64,000 nucleotides of DNA from Buttiauxella sp965119215 (GTDB lineage Bacteria; Pseudomonadota; Gammaproteobacteria; Enterobacterales; Enterobacteriaceae). Below are positions 56,517-63,982 of this stretch, in pieces. The stretch spans positions 1 to 64,000 of the forward strand of contig CBCPKK010000027.1 in the NCBI GenBank assembly GCA_965119215.1, read 5' to 3'. Position 1 is the first letter of the stretch. Each line of letters opens with the position of its first letter. The notes under the pieces were generated by a model, which did no database searches, was not told the origin of the DNA, and saw only the letters and a list, made by a program, of their open reading frames with translations. A program made the translations under genes and the position numbers.

Positions 56517-56925
56517 TCTGGCTGCTGCGAGCATCAGCTCGACCGGTAGCCCGGAGAACAATCTACTGGACACCGGCACGCTGGGCTGGAACAGCATAGA
56601 TAACCACGCTGAATATGATGTGGAGCACCAGAGTGTGGGGATGAGCTCGGGTGGCAGCATAGGCGACCAGTTCGCAGGCAACATGGCGAACGGTTTACTG
56701 GTGGGCGGCAACAGCAGTGGTAGCGCCAGTTCGACCACAAACTCAGCGGTCAGCGGCGGCACCATCACTGTCCGTGACCAGGATACACTGGCCGCGGGGC
56801 TTGTGGGTGGAGTGGTGGGGGACAGTACCGCGGGGGCGCAGGCCGGGAAGAATGCGGCGGAGAATAATGCGCTGGGAGATATTGCTGAGCGGCAAGCGTT
56901 TGGCATAACGCCTGAGGATACCTGA
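56517..56925 (+). pseudogene. Mosaic cdiA fragment ending in AENN (orphan module)
   Basis: Three separate pieces of cdiA are joined. Twenty-two bases (56517-56538) equal 52583-52604. Positions 56532-56785 are nearly identical to 54305-54558, with no gap over 254 bp. Then 56785-56873 match about 55254-55354 with a 12-bp deletion. The VENN motif reads AENN (GCGGAGAATAAT, near 56856-56867). The frame runs on to 56925 (GDIAERQAFGITPEDT) and then stops, while the toxin continues in another frame. There is no signal sequence or TPS domain, so it is a silent donor module. Confidence 0.85.
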
Positions 56926-57527
56926 ACAGTAATTCCACTAACGGAGACAGAGGTCTGGCATTTATCGGCGAACCTGAAAATGTCTGGGGATTGATGGCTG
57001 GAGGTGGTTCGCTATTCACATCATCAGCGACGATAGGAAGTAAATTAATCGGTGCAGGTATGGGCTACGCGGCTAATGGTGGCGTGCAACTGATGAATGG
57101 AAACACTGGCGATAAATTTGATTATCTGAATTTTATTACCGCAGGGATCACTGGCGCTGGCGGAGTAGGTAAATCATTGAATTCCAACTTGTCGATAAAT
57201 GTCGGGAATGCATATTTTACCAGTCAGGTTGAAGGACAAAACTCTCAGACTGCAATGATCGGTGCAGCAGCAGGGACAGGCATTGGTTATGCAGTAGGAT
57301 CTGCCATTACTAGTCCATGGGAATCAAAATTAATCAAAGACCAGTTTGGTATGAGTGCCAGCGGCAATGCTCTGAAATATATTGAGTCACCAACAGGATC
57401 CGGTTTTATTTTTAGTGGGGTTGAGATGAGTCCTGTTCCTGGTATTACTGGTGGATTTATTGGGGCTGGGTCATTGGAAGAAACAGGGAATATAATTCAA
57501 AGTGGCATACAGGAGAGGAAAAAATGA
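56916..57527 (+). pseudogene. Orphan CdiA-CT toxin domain, frameshifted from its module
   Basis: The open frame begins after a stop at 56913 (GYLNSNSTNGDRGLAFIGEP) and runs to 57527, about 203 residues; a TTG at 56991 is the only in-frame start candidate I noted. The sequence is Gly- and Ala-rich with several hydrophobic segments (SKLIGAGMGYAANGGVQLMN; MIGAAAGTGIGYAVGSAI), suggesting a membrane-active rather than nuclease toxin. I do not recognise the exact toxin family. It overlaps the next small gene as ATGA, the usual toxin-immunity arrangement. The link to the AENN module is a change of frame around 56913-56925. Confidence 0.75.
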
Positions 57528-57730
57528 AAAATCCTTTTTTGTATTTTATCTACCTAGTAACAGTTTATGCAGTGGCAAGTACAATTGCATTTTTGCTTGT
57601 TTTTTGGTTGGTGTCACCTACACCAATATCGTTATTTCAAGTGAAAAAATATTGTTTATTTGGTGTGGTGTTTGGACTTATCGGTGGGAGTGGAGTTTGG
57701 ATTTTGTATTACATAAATTCGAGACGGTGA
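57524..57730 (+). CDS. Putative membrane immunity protein of the orphan toxin
   Basis: This 68-residue, very hydrophobic protein starts at ATG 57524 with GGAGAGG upstream. Two transmembrane helices are apparent (about residues 5-30 and 43-64), with a short polar loop SPTPISLFQVKK between. Its stop-start overlap with the preceding toxin and its size fit an immunity protein guarding the inner membrane against a membrane-targeting CdiA-CT. No homology-based assignment could be made by reading. Confidence 0.7.
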   Translation: MKNPFLYFIYLVTVYAVASTIAFLLVFWLVSPTPISLFQVKKYCLFGVVFGLIGGSGVWILYYINSRR

Positions 57731-57868
57731 CACTGCCCCATTTAAAGGTGGGATCATAAGCGGTGCGGCTTCGGGATTAGGCTATAGGATGGGTAAAATA
57801 CTCGAAATTCCATTAAATAGGGTATTTAACCCTGTCTGGAAAAGAAATGAATGGGTTGATATGGGTAA
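57726..57868 (+). pseudogene. Remnant of a further CdiA-CT toxin
   Basis: The frame from 57726 reads GDTAPFKGGIISGAASGLGY and continues to FNPVWKRNEWVDMG before joining a cdiA scrap. It looks like the tail of another glycine-rich polymorphic toxin domain; it has no start and no immunity gene of its own. Confidence 0.5.
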
Positions 57869-58033
57869 TAATCTGATGCTGACCAGCGAAAAGGGCACCG
57901 AATAGTCCGACTCGAAGCAGCCGAACGCTCTAGTTCGGGTGGGAGTGTGAGTCTGGCTGGGGGGAGCGCCTCGGTAAGCCTGAGCCAGGACGAAATGGGC
58001 AACTCAATGGCGCGGTCAACCGATCCAAATAAA
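57867..58033 (+). pseudogene. Second degenerate cdiA fragment
   Basis: Positions 57867 to about 58003 resemble cdiA 54077-54213 (ctgaccagcgaaaagg and gcctcggtaagcctgagcca shared) but with several substitutions and an in-frame stop (GGCACCGAATAG). After about 58003 the match jumps to about 54289-54317. It is a decayed module boundary left by recombination. Confidence 0.75.
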
Positions 58034-58100
58034 TAATTTGCCTAAAGTCAAAAGTCTTGGTTATTTGTGAGTTTGGGGAAATAGTAGTTTTACGCAGTAA

Positions 58101-58124
58101 AAACCTCCTGTTATCAGGAGGTTT
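58101..58124 (+). terminator. Hairpin before the Ail-like gene
   Basis: A 10-bp perfect stem AAACCTCCTG/CAGGAGGTTT with a TTAT loop. The T-run after it is short (GTTTGATAAT), so termination may be weak; it separates the orphan modules from the next gene. Confidence 0.55.
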
Positions 58125-58163
58125 GATAATTTACATCATTAATATTAAGGAAAATATACCACT

Positions 58164-58742
58164 ATGAAACGTTCTCTTTTAGCCAGCATTGTACTTTCTG
58201 TACTGGGAATGTCTTCTGTTGCACATGCGGCGGAACAAAGTATTACAGCAGGTTATGCGCAGGCTCATGTTCAGGATTTTAAAAATATTAACGGTATGAA
58301 TTTAAAATATCGTTATGAGTGGGAATTACCGCTGAGTCTTATGGCTTCATTTTCATTTATGAGTGGTAGTAAAGATTATTCCTATCTGGCTGAAAAAGAT
58401 ATTATCGATAACAATGCGCAAGTGAAGTATTACTCATTAGCAATGGGTCCAGCCTGGCGCTTTAATGAATTTGTAAGTGTTTATGGTCTTCTGGGTGCCA
58501 GTTACAGCAAAGTAAAATATAATTATAACTGGAAAAACTATGAAGGCGATCGTGGTTACGTAGATATGGGTAATACTAGCGGTAGTAATAACTCAACGGC
58601 ACTTGCCTATAATCTTGGAGTGCAAGTTAATCCAATTCCTAATCTGGTTCTGGACTTAGCTTATGAAGGTTCAAGTTTGAATGATGGTAGTACCGATCGT
58701 TCTTTAAATGGTTTCAATGTTGGTATCGGTTACCGCTTCTGA
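58164..58742 (+). CDS. Ail/Lom/OmpX-family outer membrane protein
   Basis: This 192-residue small beta-barrel has a clear signal peptide (about 22 residues, MKRSLLASIVLSVLGMSSVA then HA). The mature protein alternates in the pattern of eight strands, with family motifs GMNLKYRYEWELPLSLMASF (about residues 48-67), YSLAMGPAWRFNEFVSVYGL (about 93-112) and the terminal GFNVGIGYRF with C-terminal Phe. Relatives include OmpX, Ail and PagC, which act in adhesion, serum resistance or stress. The role here is unknown. It is monocistronic with its own terminator. Confidence 0.88.
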   Translation: MKRSLLASIVLSVLGMSSVAHAAEQSITAGYAQAHVQDFKNINGMNLKYRYEWELPLSLMASFSFMSGSKDYSYLAEKDIIDNNAQVKYYSLAMGPAWRFNEFVSVYGLLGASYSKVKYNYNWKNYEGDRGYVDMGNTSGSNNSTALAYNLGVQVNPIPNLVLDLAYEGSSLNDGSTDRSLNGFNVGIGYRF

Positions 58743-58752
58743 TTTAATTAAA

Positions 58753-58780
58753 AAAGAGCAAGATAATTCTTGCTCTTTCT
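58753..58780 (+). terminator. Intrinsic terminator of the Ail-like gene
   Basis: A 10-bp stem AAAGAGCAAG/CTTGCTCTTT with an ATAATT loop lies 10 bp after the stop; A-residues on the left make it possibly bidirectional. Confidence 0.85.
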
Positions 58781-58847
58781 GGTGTTAATAGGTTTTAAAA
58801 CTGATTGAGTAATATCGATACGCAATGTCAGATGATTATTTATAAAG

Positions 58848-59140
58848 TTAAGTAGTGCCAGGGGTGTGGTATTTTAAAGCCAAAGAAGTAATCACATAAT
58901 ATTTAGCACCCATCATTGTTGCAGCGCTTGCGAATTTATCTTCAAGATCATCCCTAGTTCCTGTTTCGCCTCCGATAGAGCTAATTTTCTAATTCCTTTC
59001 CCGAAAGTGCAGTCACAATGCCTCCTGCGCACATAAAACCCTTCCCTGAATACCGAACGACCCACACCGTGTTATGACTACCTTCACATTTTTCCTGTTT
59101 GTCACTTGAAATAGTAATACTCCATCCGCTATTCTTTTTT
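58848..59140 (-). pseudogene. Frameshifted DUF1471-like remnant
   Basis: On the minus strand two frames join near 58985. The first reads SGWSITISSDKQEKCEG and on to GKGFMCAGGIVTALSGKELE, stopping at 58981. The second continues ISSIGGETGTRDDLEDKFAS and ends with GAKYYVITS and a short tail, stopping at 58848. The second half resembles DUF1471 (YhcN/BhsA) proteins, which end in SDLE..A..KGAKYYVITS. There is no clean start. The similarity is by eye only. The 436-bp gap 58743-59178 otherwise holds the terminator and the nanE operators. Confidence 0.4.
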
Positions 59141-59153
59141 GGAGTTAAACTTC
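59111..59153 (+). promoter_or_regulatory. Paired operator-like dyads before nanE
   Basis: Two 13-mers fit GRAGTnnnACTYC: ATAGTAATACTCC (59111-59123, two mismatches) and GGAGTTAAACTTC (59141-59153, exact). Their centres are 30 bp apart. The same pair with the same spacing occurs at 63928-63970. Probably bound by the RpiR-type regulator encoded at 62943. Confidence 0.65.
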
Positions 59154-59178
59154 ATTTGAATGTGCAAGGCGGAGCAGA

Positions 59179-59859
59179 ATGTCACTATTAGCCAGACTAG
59201 AACAAAGCGTACGTGATTGCGGTGGACTGATTGTGTCTTGCCAACCCGTACCAGGCAGCTCAATGGACAAGCCTGATATCGTTGCTGCAATGGCTCAAGC
59301 CGCTGTTTCTGCGGGCGCAGTTGCTATCCGCATTGAAGGGATAGAAAACCTGCAAGCGGTACGCCCACTCATCTCCGTTCCTATTATTGGGATTATTAAA
59401 CGCGATCTGGAAGATTCTCCGGTACGCATCACGCCATTCCTGCATGATGTTGATGCGCTGGCAAAAGCGGGTGCCGACATCATTGCTTTTGACGCCACGT
59501 TCCGCCCGCGCCCGGTGGCCATTGATGAATTGCTTACGCGCATTCGTCATCACGGATTACTGGCGATGGCAGACAGCTCAACCGTAGAAGAAGGCCTTAA
59601 CTGCCAGCATAAAGGTGTCGAGTTTATTGGCACGACGATGTCTGGTTACACCACAGCGATTACGCCTGAAGAACCGGATCTGATGATGGTGTCTGAGTTA
59701 AGTAATGCAGGTTGCCGCGTTATTGCCGAGGGACGTTACAACTCCCCTGAGCTGGCAGCACAGGCTATCGACCACGGTGCCTGGGCCGTTACTGTCGGCT
59801 CCGCGATTACCCGAATCGAACATATTTGTCAGTGGTTTAGCCACGCAGTTAAGCGTTAA
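59179..59859 (+). CDS. nanE: N-acetylmannosamine-6-phosphate 2-epimerase NanE
   Basis: NanE converts ManNAc-6-phosphate to GlcNAc-6-phosphate in sialic acid breakdown. It has 226 residues (229 in E. coli), a TIM barrel. Family motifs: GGLIVSCQPVPGSSMDKPDI (about 15-34), GIIKRDL with the catalytic lysine (about 71-77), IAFDATFRPRP and the phosphate-binding EGRYNSPE and VGSAITR loops. GGCGGAGC precedes ATG 59179. It is the first gene of nanEK-siaT-nanQ. Confidence 0.95.
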   Translation: MSLLARLEQSVRDCGGLIVSCQPVPGSSMDKPDIVAAMAQAAVSAGAVAIRIEGIENLQAVRPLISVPIIGIIKRDLEDSPVRITPFLHDVDALAKAGADIIAFDATFRPRPVAIDELLTRIRHHGLLAMADSSTVEEGLNCQHKGVEFIGTTMSGYTTAITPEEPDLMMVSELSNAGCRVIAEGRYNSPELAAQAIDHGAWAVTVGSAITRIEHICQWFSHAVKR

Positions 59860-59872
59860 GCCGGAGAACACC

Positions 59873-60748
59873 ATGAACACACTTGCCATTGATATCGGCG
59901 GCACCAAACTGGCCGCGGCGCTTATCAACGCACAGCATGAAGTATTGCAACGGATGGAAATCCCGAATCCTTCAAATGCTGCGCCGGAGGCGTTGAAACA
60001 GGCTTTAGCGCAATTGGTGGAACCTTATCAGGGGAAAGCGCAACGGGTTGCGATTGCCTCTACTGGAATCATTGATAAGGGAATTTTAACTGCGCTTAAT
60101 CCAGATAACCTTGGCGGGCTTAATCAATTTCCATTGCAGGCCACCGTTGAAAGTCTCACTGGTTTGCCGTGCATTGTTCTTAACGATGCTCAGGCTGCGG
60201 CGTGGGCCGAATATTGCCATTTATCCAGCCAGTTTAAGCACGTCACATTTATCACGGTTTCCACTGGTGTTGGCGGCGGCATTGTTATCAATGGCGAGCT
60301 GTTAACGGGCCCTCATGCTTTTGCAGGCCACATTGGACACACTCAGGCCGATCCGAATGGCCCACAGTGCGGTTGCGGACGCGTTGGCTGCGTAGAGGCT
60401 ATCGCATCCGGGCGTGCCATTGCCGCTGGTGCTCAGCAAGAACTTGAAGGCAAAAATGCCCGCGAGATTTTTGCCGAGGCGCAATCAGGCCATCCACAAG
60501 CTCAACAGCTCGTCGCGCGTTCAGCGCAGGCCATTTGCCAATTGATTGCCAATCTTAAGGCCTTGTTGGATACCGAATGTATCGTTTTAGGCGGCAGCGT
60601 CGGGCTTGCCCAGGGCTACCGTCAACAAGTGGAACAACAGTTAGCAACACTACCTGCGGCATTCCACGTCCCCATTTATTCCGCTCATTATCAACACGAT
60701 GCGGGGTTAATGGGCGCCGCCCTCTGGTCTGAACATCACATAGTCTGA
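59873..60748 (+). CDS. nanK: N-acetylmannosamine kinase NanK
   Basis: This ROK-family kinase phosphorylates ManNAc at O6 in sialic acid catabolism. ATG 59873 (MNTLAIDIGGTKLAAALINA, after CCGGAGAA) gives 291 residues, exactly the E. coli length; the frame continues upstream into nanE and was trimmed. Motifs are the phosphate-1 DIGGTK, catalytic LNDAQAAAW (Asp), GVGGGIVING, and the zinc-binding GHTQADPNGPQCGCGRVGC with three Cys and a His. Confidence 0.95.
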   Translation: MNTLAIDIGGTKLAAALINAQHEVLQRMEIPNPSNAAPEALKQALAQLVEPYQGKAQRVAIASTGIIDKGILTALNPDNLGGLNQFPLQATVESLTGLPCIVLNDAQAAAWAEYCHLSSQFKHVTFITVSTGVGGGIVINGELLTGPHAFAGHIGHTQADPNGPQCGCGRVGCVEAIASGRAIAAGAQQELEGKNAREIFAEAQSGHPQAQQLVARSAQAICQLIANLKALLDTECIVLGGSVGLAQGYRQQVEQQLATLPAAFHVPIYSAHYQHDAGLMGAALWSEHHIV

Positions 60749-60815
60749 TCGTTAATAAGAAAACAAATTCAGACAGTTACCTCATCCCTACTAAAAACAT
60801 AAGCAGGAAAGTGCC

Positions 60816-62297
60816 ATGACGACTCATTCTTTCGGCATCTTTAATTACCTCGTTCTTTTCGGCTATTTACTGGCCATGATGTTAGTTGGTGTTTATTTTT
60901 CAAAGCGACAAAAAACGGCGGATGACTATTTCCGTGGCGGCGGTCGTATTCCCGGCTGGGCTGCGGGTGTCAGCGTGTTTGCTACCACGCTAAGCTCGAT
61001 TACCTTTATGTCGATCCCAGCCAAAGCATTTACGTCTGACTGGACGTTTATCCTCGGCCAATATCTGGCTATCGCCATATTACCGCTGGTCTTTTATTTC
61101 TATATTCCGTTCTTCCGTAAGCTAAAAGTTACGTCGGCCTACGAATATCTTGAAGCGCGTTTCGATGTTCGCAGCCGCTTATTCGCCAGCATCTCATTTA
61201 TGATGTTCCACATTGGCCGCATCGCGATTATTACCTTCTTAACCGTGCTGGCCTTGCGTCCATTTATCGGCATTGACCCAGTGGTTCTGGTGCTGCTGAT
61301 TAGCGTGATGTGCATCATCTACACCTGGATGGGCGGCATTGAAGGGGTAATCTGGACCGACGTGATTCAGGGGCTGCTGCTGTCTGGTAGTGCAGTGCTG
61401 ATTTTCGTGGTGATTTGTTTCAAAGTTCAGGGCGGTATCGGTGAGATTTTCACCGTGACTCAGCATGCTGATAAATTCTTCCCGGCCTCGCAGTTCCGCT
61501 GGAGCTGGACGGAAAGTACGGTGCCCGTTCTGATGATTGGCTTCCTGTTTGCCAATATTCAGCAGTTCACCGCAAGCCAGGACGTGGTACAGCGCTACAT
61601 CGTAACGGACTCTATCGAAGAAACGAAAAAAACGCTGCTGACCAACGCCAAGCTCGTGGCCATTGTTCCCATCTTCTTCTTTGCCATCGGTTCTGCACTG
61701 TTTGTTTACTATCAGCAAAACCCGGATCTACTGCCGAAGGGCTTTAACATCGGCGGCATTTTACCGTTGTTCGTGGTGACAGAAATGCCGCCTGGCATTG
61801 CCGGTCTGATTATCGCTGCCATTTTTGCTGCCGCGCAGTCCAGTATTTCCAGTAGCCTGAACAGTATCTCCAGCTGCTTTAACTCCGATATTTATCAGCG
61901 TCTTAGCAGTAAAAAAAGAACGCCTGAAAACAGCATGCGGATGGCGAAACTCATTATTCTTATCGCAGGAGTACTCAGCAGTGCCGCGACGGTGTGGCTG
62001 GTAATGGCTGACGAATCAGAAATCTGGGATGCGTTTAACAGCCTGATTGGCTTGATGGGTGGCCCAATGACCGGTCTGTTTATGCTGGGCATTTTCTGCA
62101 AACGCGCCAACGCGGGCAGCGCTGCACTTGGTATCGTAATCAGTATTGTTGCTGTGTTAGCCGCTCGCTATGCCACGGACTTGAACTTCTTCTTCTACGG
62201 CGTAATTGGTTCGCTGAGTGTGGTTATCAGCGGCGTTATCTTCGCGCCATTATTTGCTTCAGCGCCGCCATTGACGCTTGATGAAACCCATGAGTAA
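60816..62297 (+). CDS. siaT: Sodium:sialic acid symporter SiaT (SSS family)
   Basis: This 493-residue sodium:solute symporter is highly similar, as far as I recall it, to Proteus mirabilis SiaT, which imports N-acetylneuraminate with Na+. Shared blocks include KRQKTADDYFRGGGR, SVFATTLSSITFMSIPAKAF (about 65-84) and FANIQQFTASQDVVQRYIV (about 248-266). The sodium-site serines lie in AAQSSISSSLNSISSCFNSD (about 345-364). About 13 helices are expected. It replaces the MFS-type NanT of the E. coli nan operon. Confidence 0.92.
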   Translation: MTTHSFGIFNYLVLFGYLLAMMLVGVYFSKRQKTADDYFRGGGRIPGWAAGVSVFATTLSSITFMSIPAKAFTSDWTFILGQYLAIAILPLVFYFYIPFFRKLKVTSAYEYLEARFDVRSRLFASISFMMFHIGRIAIITFLTVLALRPFIGIDPVVLVLLISVMCIIYTWMGGIEGVIWTDVIQGLLLSGSAVLIFVVICFKVQGGIGEIFTVTQHADKFFPASQFRWSWTESTVPVLMIGFLFANIQQFTASQDVVQRYIVTDSIEETKKTLLTNAKLVAIVPIFFFAIGSALFVYYQQNPDLLPKGFNIGGILPLFVVTEMPPGIAGLIIAAIFAAAQSSISSSLNSISSCFNSDIYQRLSSKKRTPENSMRMAKLIILIAGVLSSAATVWLVMADESEIWDAFNSLIGLMGGPMTGLFMLGIFCKRANAGSAALGIVISIVAVLAARYATDLNFFFYGVIGSLSVVISGVIFAPLFASAPPLTLDETHE

Positions 62298-62308
62298 CAG
62301 GTGAAATC

Positions 62309-62773
62309 ATGATTTTAGGACGAACTTCAGAACTCAGCGCACAGACCGGTATTGCACCTCAGTTGCTTGCCATCATAAAACAGGCGCTGGCACTTCATCC
62401 GGAAACCTTAAGTGCAGGGCGGCATGAAATTGACGGTGATGACATCTTTATGAATGTCATGACGTTTGATACCGCAGAACCGCAAAGCAAACGCTACGAG
62501 CAACACCGCGAATATCTGGATATTCAGGTGTTACTCAGCGGTGAGGAACGCATTGATTTTGGCCCGATAGGGGCGGCAGTAGAACCAGATATTTACCATG
62601 AAGACGATGATTATCTGCTTTGTGATGCCGTATCGCCATGCCAGACATTGCATATGCAACCGGGGATGTTCGCAATATTTCTCCCGGGCGAACCGCACAA
62701 ACCAGGCTGTATCAGTGAAACGTCGCAAACGATCAGCAAGGTGGTGATCAAGGTGCATTACCGCTGCCTGTAA
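62309..62773 (+). CDS. nanQ: YhcH/NanQ-family sialic acid anomerase
   Basis: This 154-residue cupin-like protein of the YhcH/YjgK/YiaL family has the length of E. coli YhcH (154). In the nan operon it has been described as N-acetylneuraminate anomerase (NanQ). Visible features: HEIDGDDIFMNVMTF (about 43-57), the E..R.YLDIQVLLSGEERIDFG block, and the metal-site FLPGEPHKPG (about 130-139) plus final KVHY. It is 11 bp after siaT and ends the operon at a strong terminator. Confidence 0.88.
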   Translation: MILGRTSELSAQTGIAPQLLAIIKQALALHPETLSAGRHEIDGDDIFMNVMTFDTAEPQSKRYEQHREYLDIQVLLSGEERIDFGPIGAAVEPDIYHEDDDYLLCDAVSPCQTLHMQPGMFAIFLPGEPHKPGCISETSQTISKVVIKVHYRCL

Positions 62774-62833
62774 ATTAGCGTTTTAACGTCACAATAATAT
62801 TTAAGTAGTAAAGCTGTGCTTCTTTTTTGACGA

Positions 62834-62876
62834 CGCGATGTACGCATACCCCCTATGCTTACATCGCGCTTTTTTT
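62834..62876 (+). terminator. Intrinsic terminator of nanEK-siaT-nanQ
   Basis: A 15-bp stem with one mismatch (arms 62834-62848 and 62854-62868, CGCGATGTA...TACATCGCG type) and a CCCCC loop is followed by CTTTTTTT. It lies 60 bp after nanQ, so the regulator gene needs its own promoter in 62877-62942. Confidence 0.9.
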
Positions 62877-62942
62877 AACGTCATACTTCAAGGTACTATT
62901 ACAGGCGTTTCGCCACCCTACGCGCTAAAGAGCAGGAAATTT

Positions 62943-63824
62943 ATGGAGCCTCAAGCCCTACGCCTTAAACCTGGAAAAATTCTCGATACTCTGGGTGCCA
63001 TGCAAAATAGCCTGACGCGCGTGTCACAGCGTATCGCGCACTATATTCTGACCTCTCCGCAACAGGTCACTCAACTTTCTATTGCCGAACTGTCGCGTGA
63101 AACGCAGGCTGGCGAAGCTACCGTCATTCGTTTTTGTCGCACCCTGGGCTATAAAGGTTTTCAAGACTTTAAAATGGATTTGGCCATTGAGTTAGCCACG
63201 ACAGATTCAGATAACAACAGCCCGTTGTTGGATGCGGAAATTAGCGAACTGGACGATGCGCACACCATCGGTTTAAAACTACAAAGCACCATTAACAACG
63301 TGCTGTCTGAAACCCTAAACTTGCTGGATATGGCACAGGTTAATCAGGTGGTTAACGCGTTGCGAACCAGTAACTCGGTTTACATCTTCGGCGTGGGTTC
63401 CTCTGGAATTACTGCAGAAGACATGAAACATAAGCTGATGCGCATTGGTTTGCGGGTTGATGCCGTCACCAATAATCACTTTATGTATATGCAGGCTACG
63501 CTATTAAAAGCGGGCGATGTCGCCATTGCCATCAGCCACACCGGTACATCCCCTGAAACTGTCCATGCGCTCAATCTTGCCAAAGAAGCGGGCGCAACAA
63601 CGGTCGCACTCACCCATAATCTGGGGTCACCACTTATTGCAGTCGCTGACTTTAGCCTGATCAACGGTAACCGCCAGGGCATGCTGCAAGGTGATTCAAT
63701 AGGCACTAAAACGGCGCAGCTCTTTGTGCTGGATTTGCTCTATACCCTGTTGGTACAAGCCGCACCAGAGCAGGCCAGAGAAAGTAAATTACGCACCATG
63801 GACGCACTGAATATCGCTAAATAA
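62943..63824 (+). CDS. RpiR-family transcriptional regulator of the nan genes
   Basis: ATG 62943 (MEPQALRLKPGKILDTLGAM), after AGCAGGAAA, gives 293 residues, the RpiR norm; the frame to 62838 overlaps the terminator and was rejected. The N-terminal HTH_6 domain (about 10-85) contains LSIAELSRETQAGEATVIRF. The C-terminal SIS sugar-phosphate domain (about 125-270) contains VYIFGVGSSGITAEDMKHKL and AISHTGTSPETVHAL. It probably senses a phosphorylated amino sugar of the pathway, such as ManNAc-6-P or GlcNAc-6-P. It replaces the GntR-type NanR of E. coli. Repressor or activator role is not visible. Confidence 0.88.
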   Translation: MEPQALRLKPGKILDTLGAMQNSLTRVSQRIAHYILTSPQQVTQLSIAELSRETQAGEATVIRFCRTLGYKGFQDFKMDLAIELATTDSDNNSPLLDAEISELDDAHTIGLKLQSTINNVLSETLNLLDMAQVNQVVNALRTSNSVYIFGVGSSGITAEDMKHKLMRIGLRVDAVTNNHFMYMQATLLKAGDVAIAISHTGTSPETVHALNLAKEAGATTVALTHNLGSPLIAVADFSLINGNRQGMLQGDSIGTKTAQLFVLDLLYTLLVQAAPEQARESKLRTMDALNIAK

Positions 63825-63927
63825 TCTCGAATTATTTTGGGTATAGCGGCATTGATCACAGTTCAGCGCATTAAGTCTTTTTAGCCATGCTGCCATGGTT
63901 GCAACACTCCATTTGTCGCCTTAGTAT

Positions 63928-63970
63928 AGAGTTAAACTTCATTAACAAAATTCATTAGAAGTAAAACTCC
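63928..63970 (+). promoter_or_regulatory. Paired operator-like dyads before the right-edge gene
   Basis: AGAGTTAAACTTC (63928-63940, one mismatch) and GAAGTAAAACTCC (63958-63970, exact) fit GRAGTnnnACTYC, with centres 30 bp apart as before nanE. A half-match (GTTGCAACACTCC, 63898-63910) lies another 30 bp upstream. The site ends 12 bases before a start codon. Confidence 0.65.
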
Positions 63971-63982
63971 AAAGAGGCTTGC

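Noticed and set aside
57502..57759. 85-residue alternative frame over the membrane immunity gene
   Set aside because: It is out of frame with the ATGA-coupled start and lacks the two clear hydrophobic helices.
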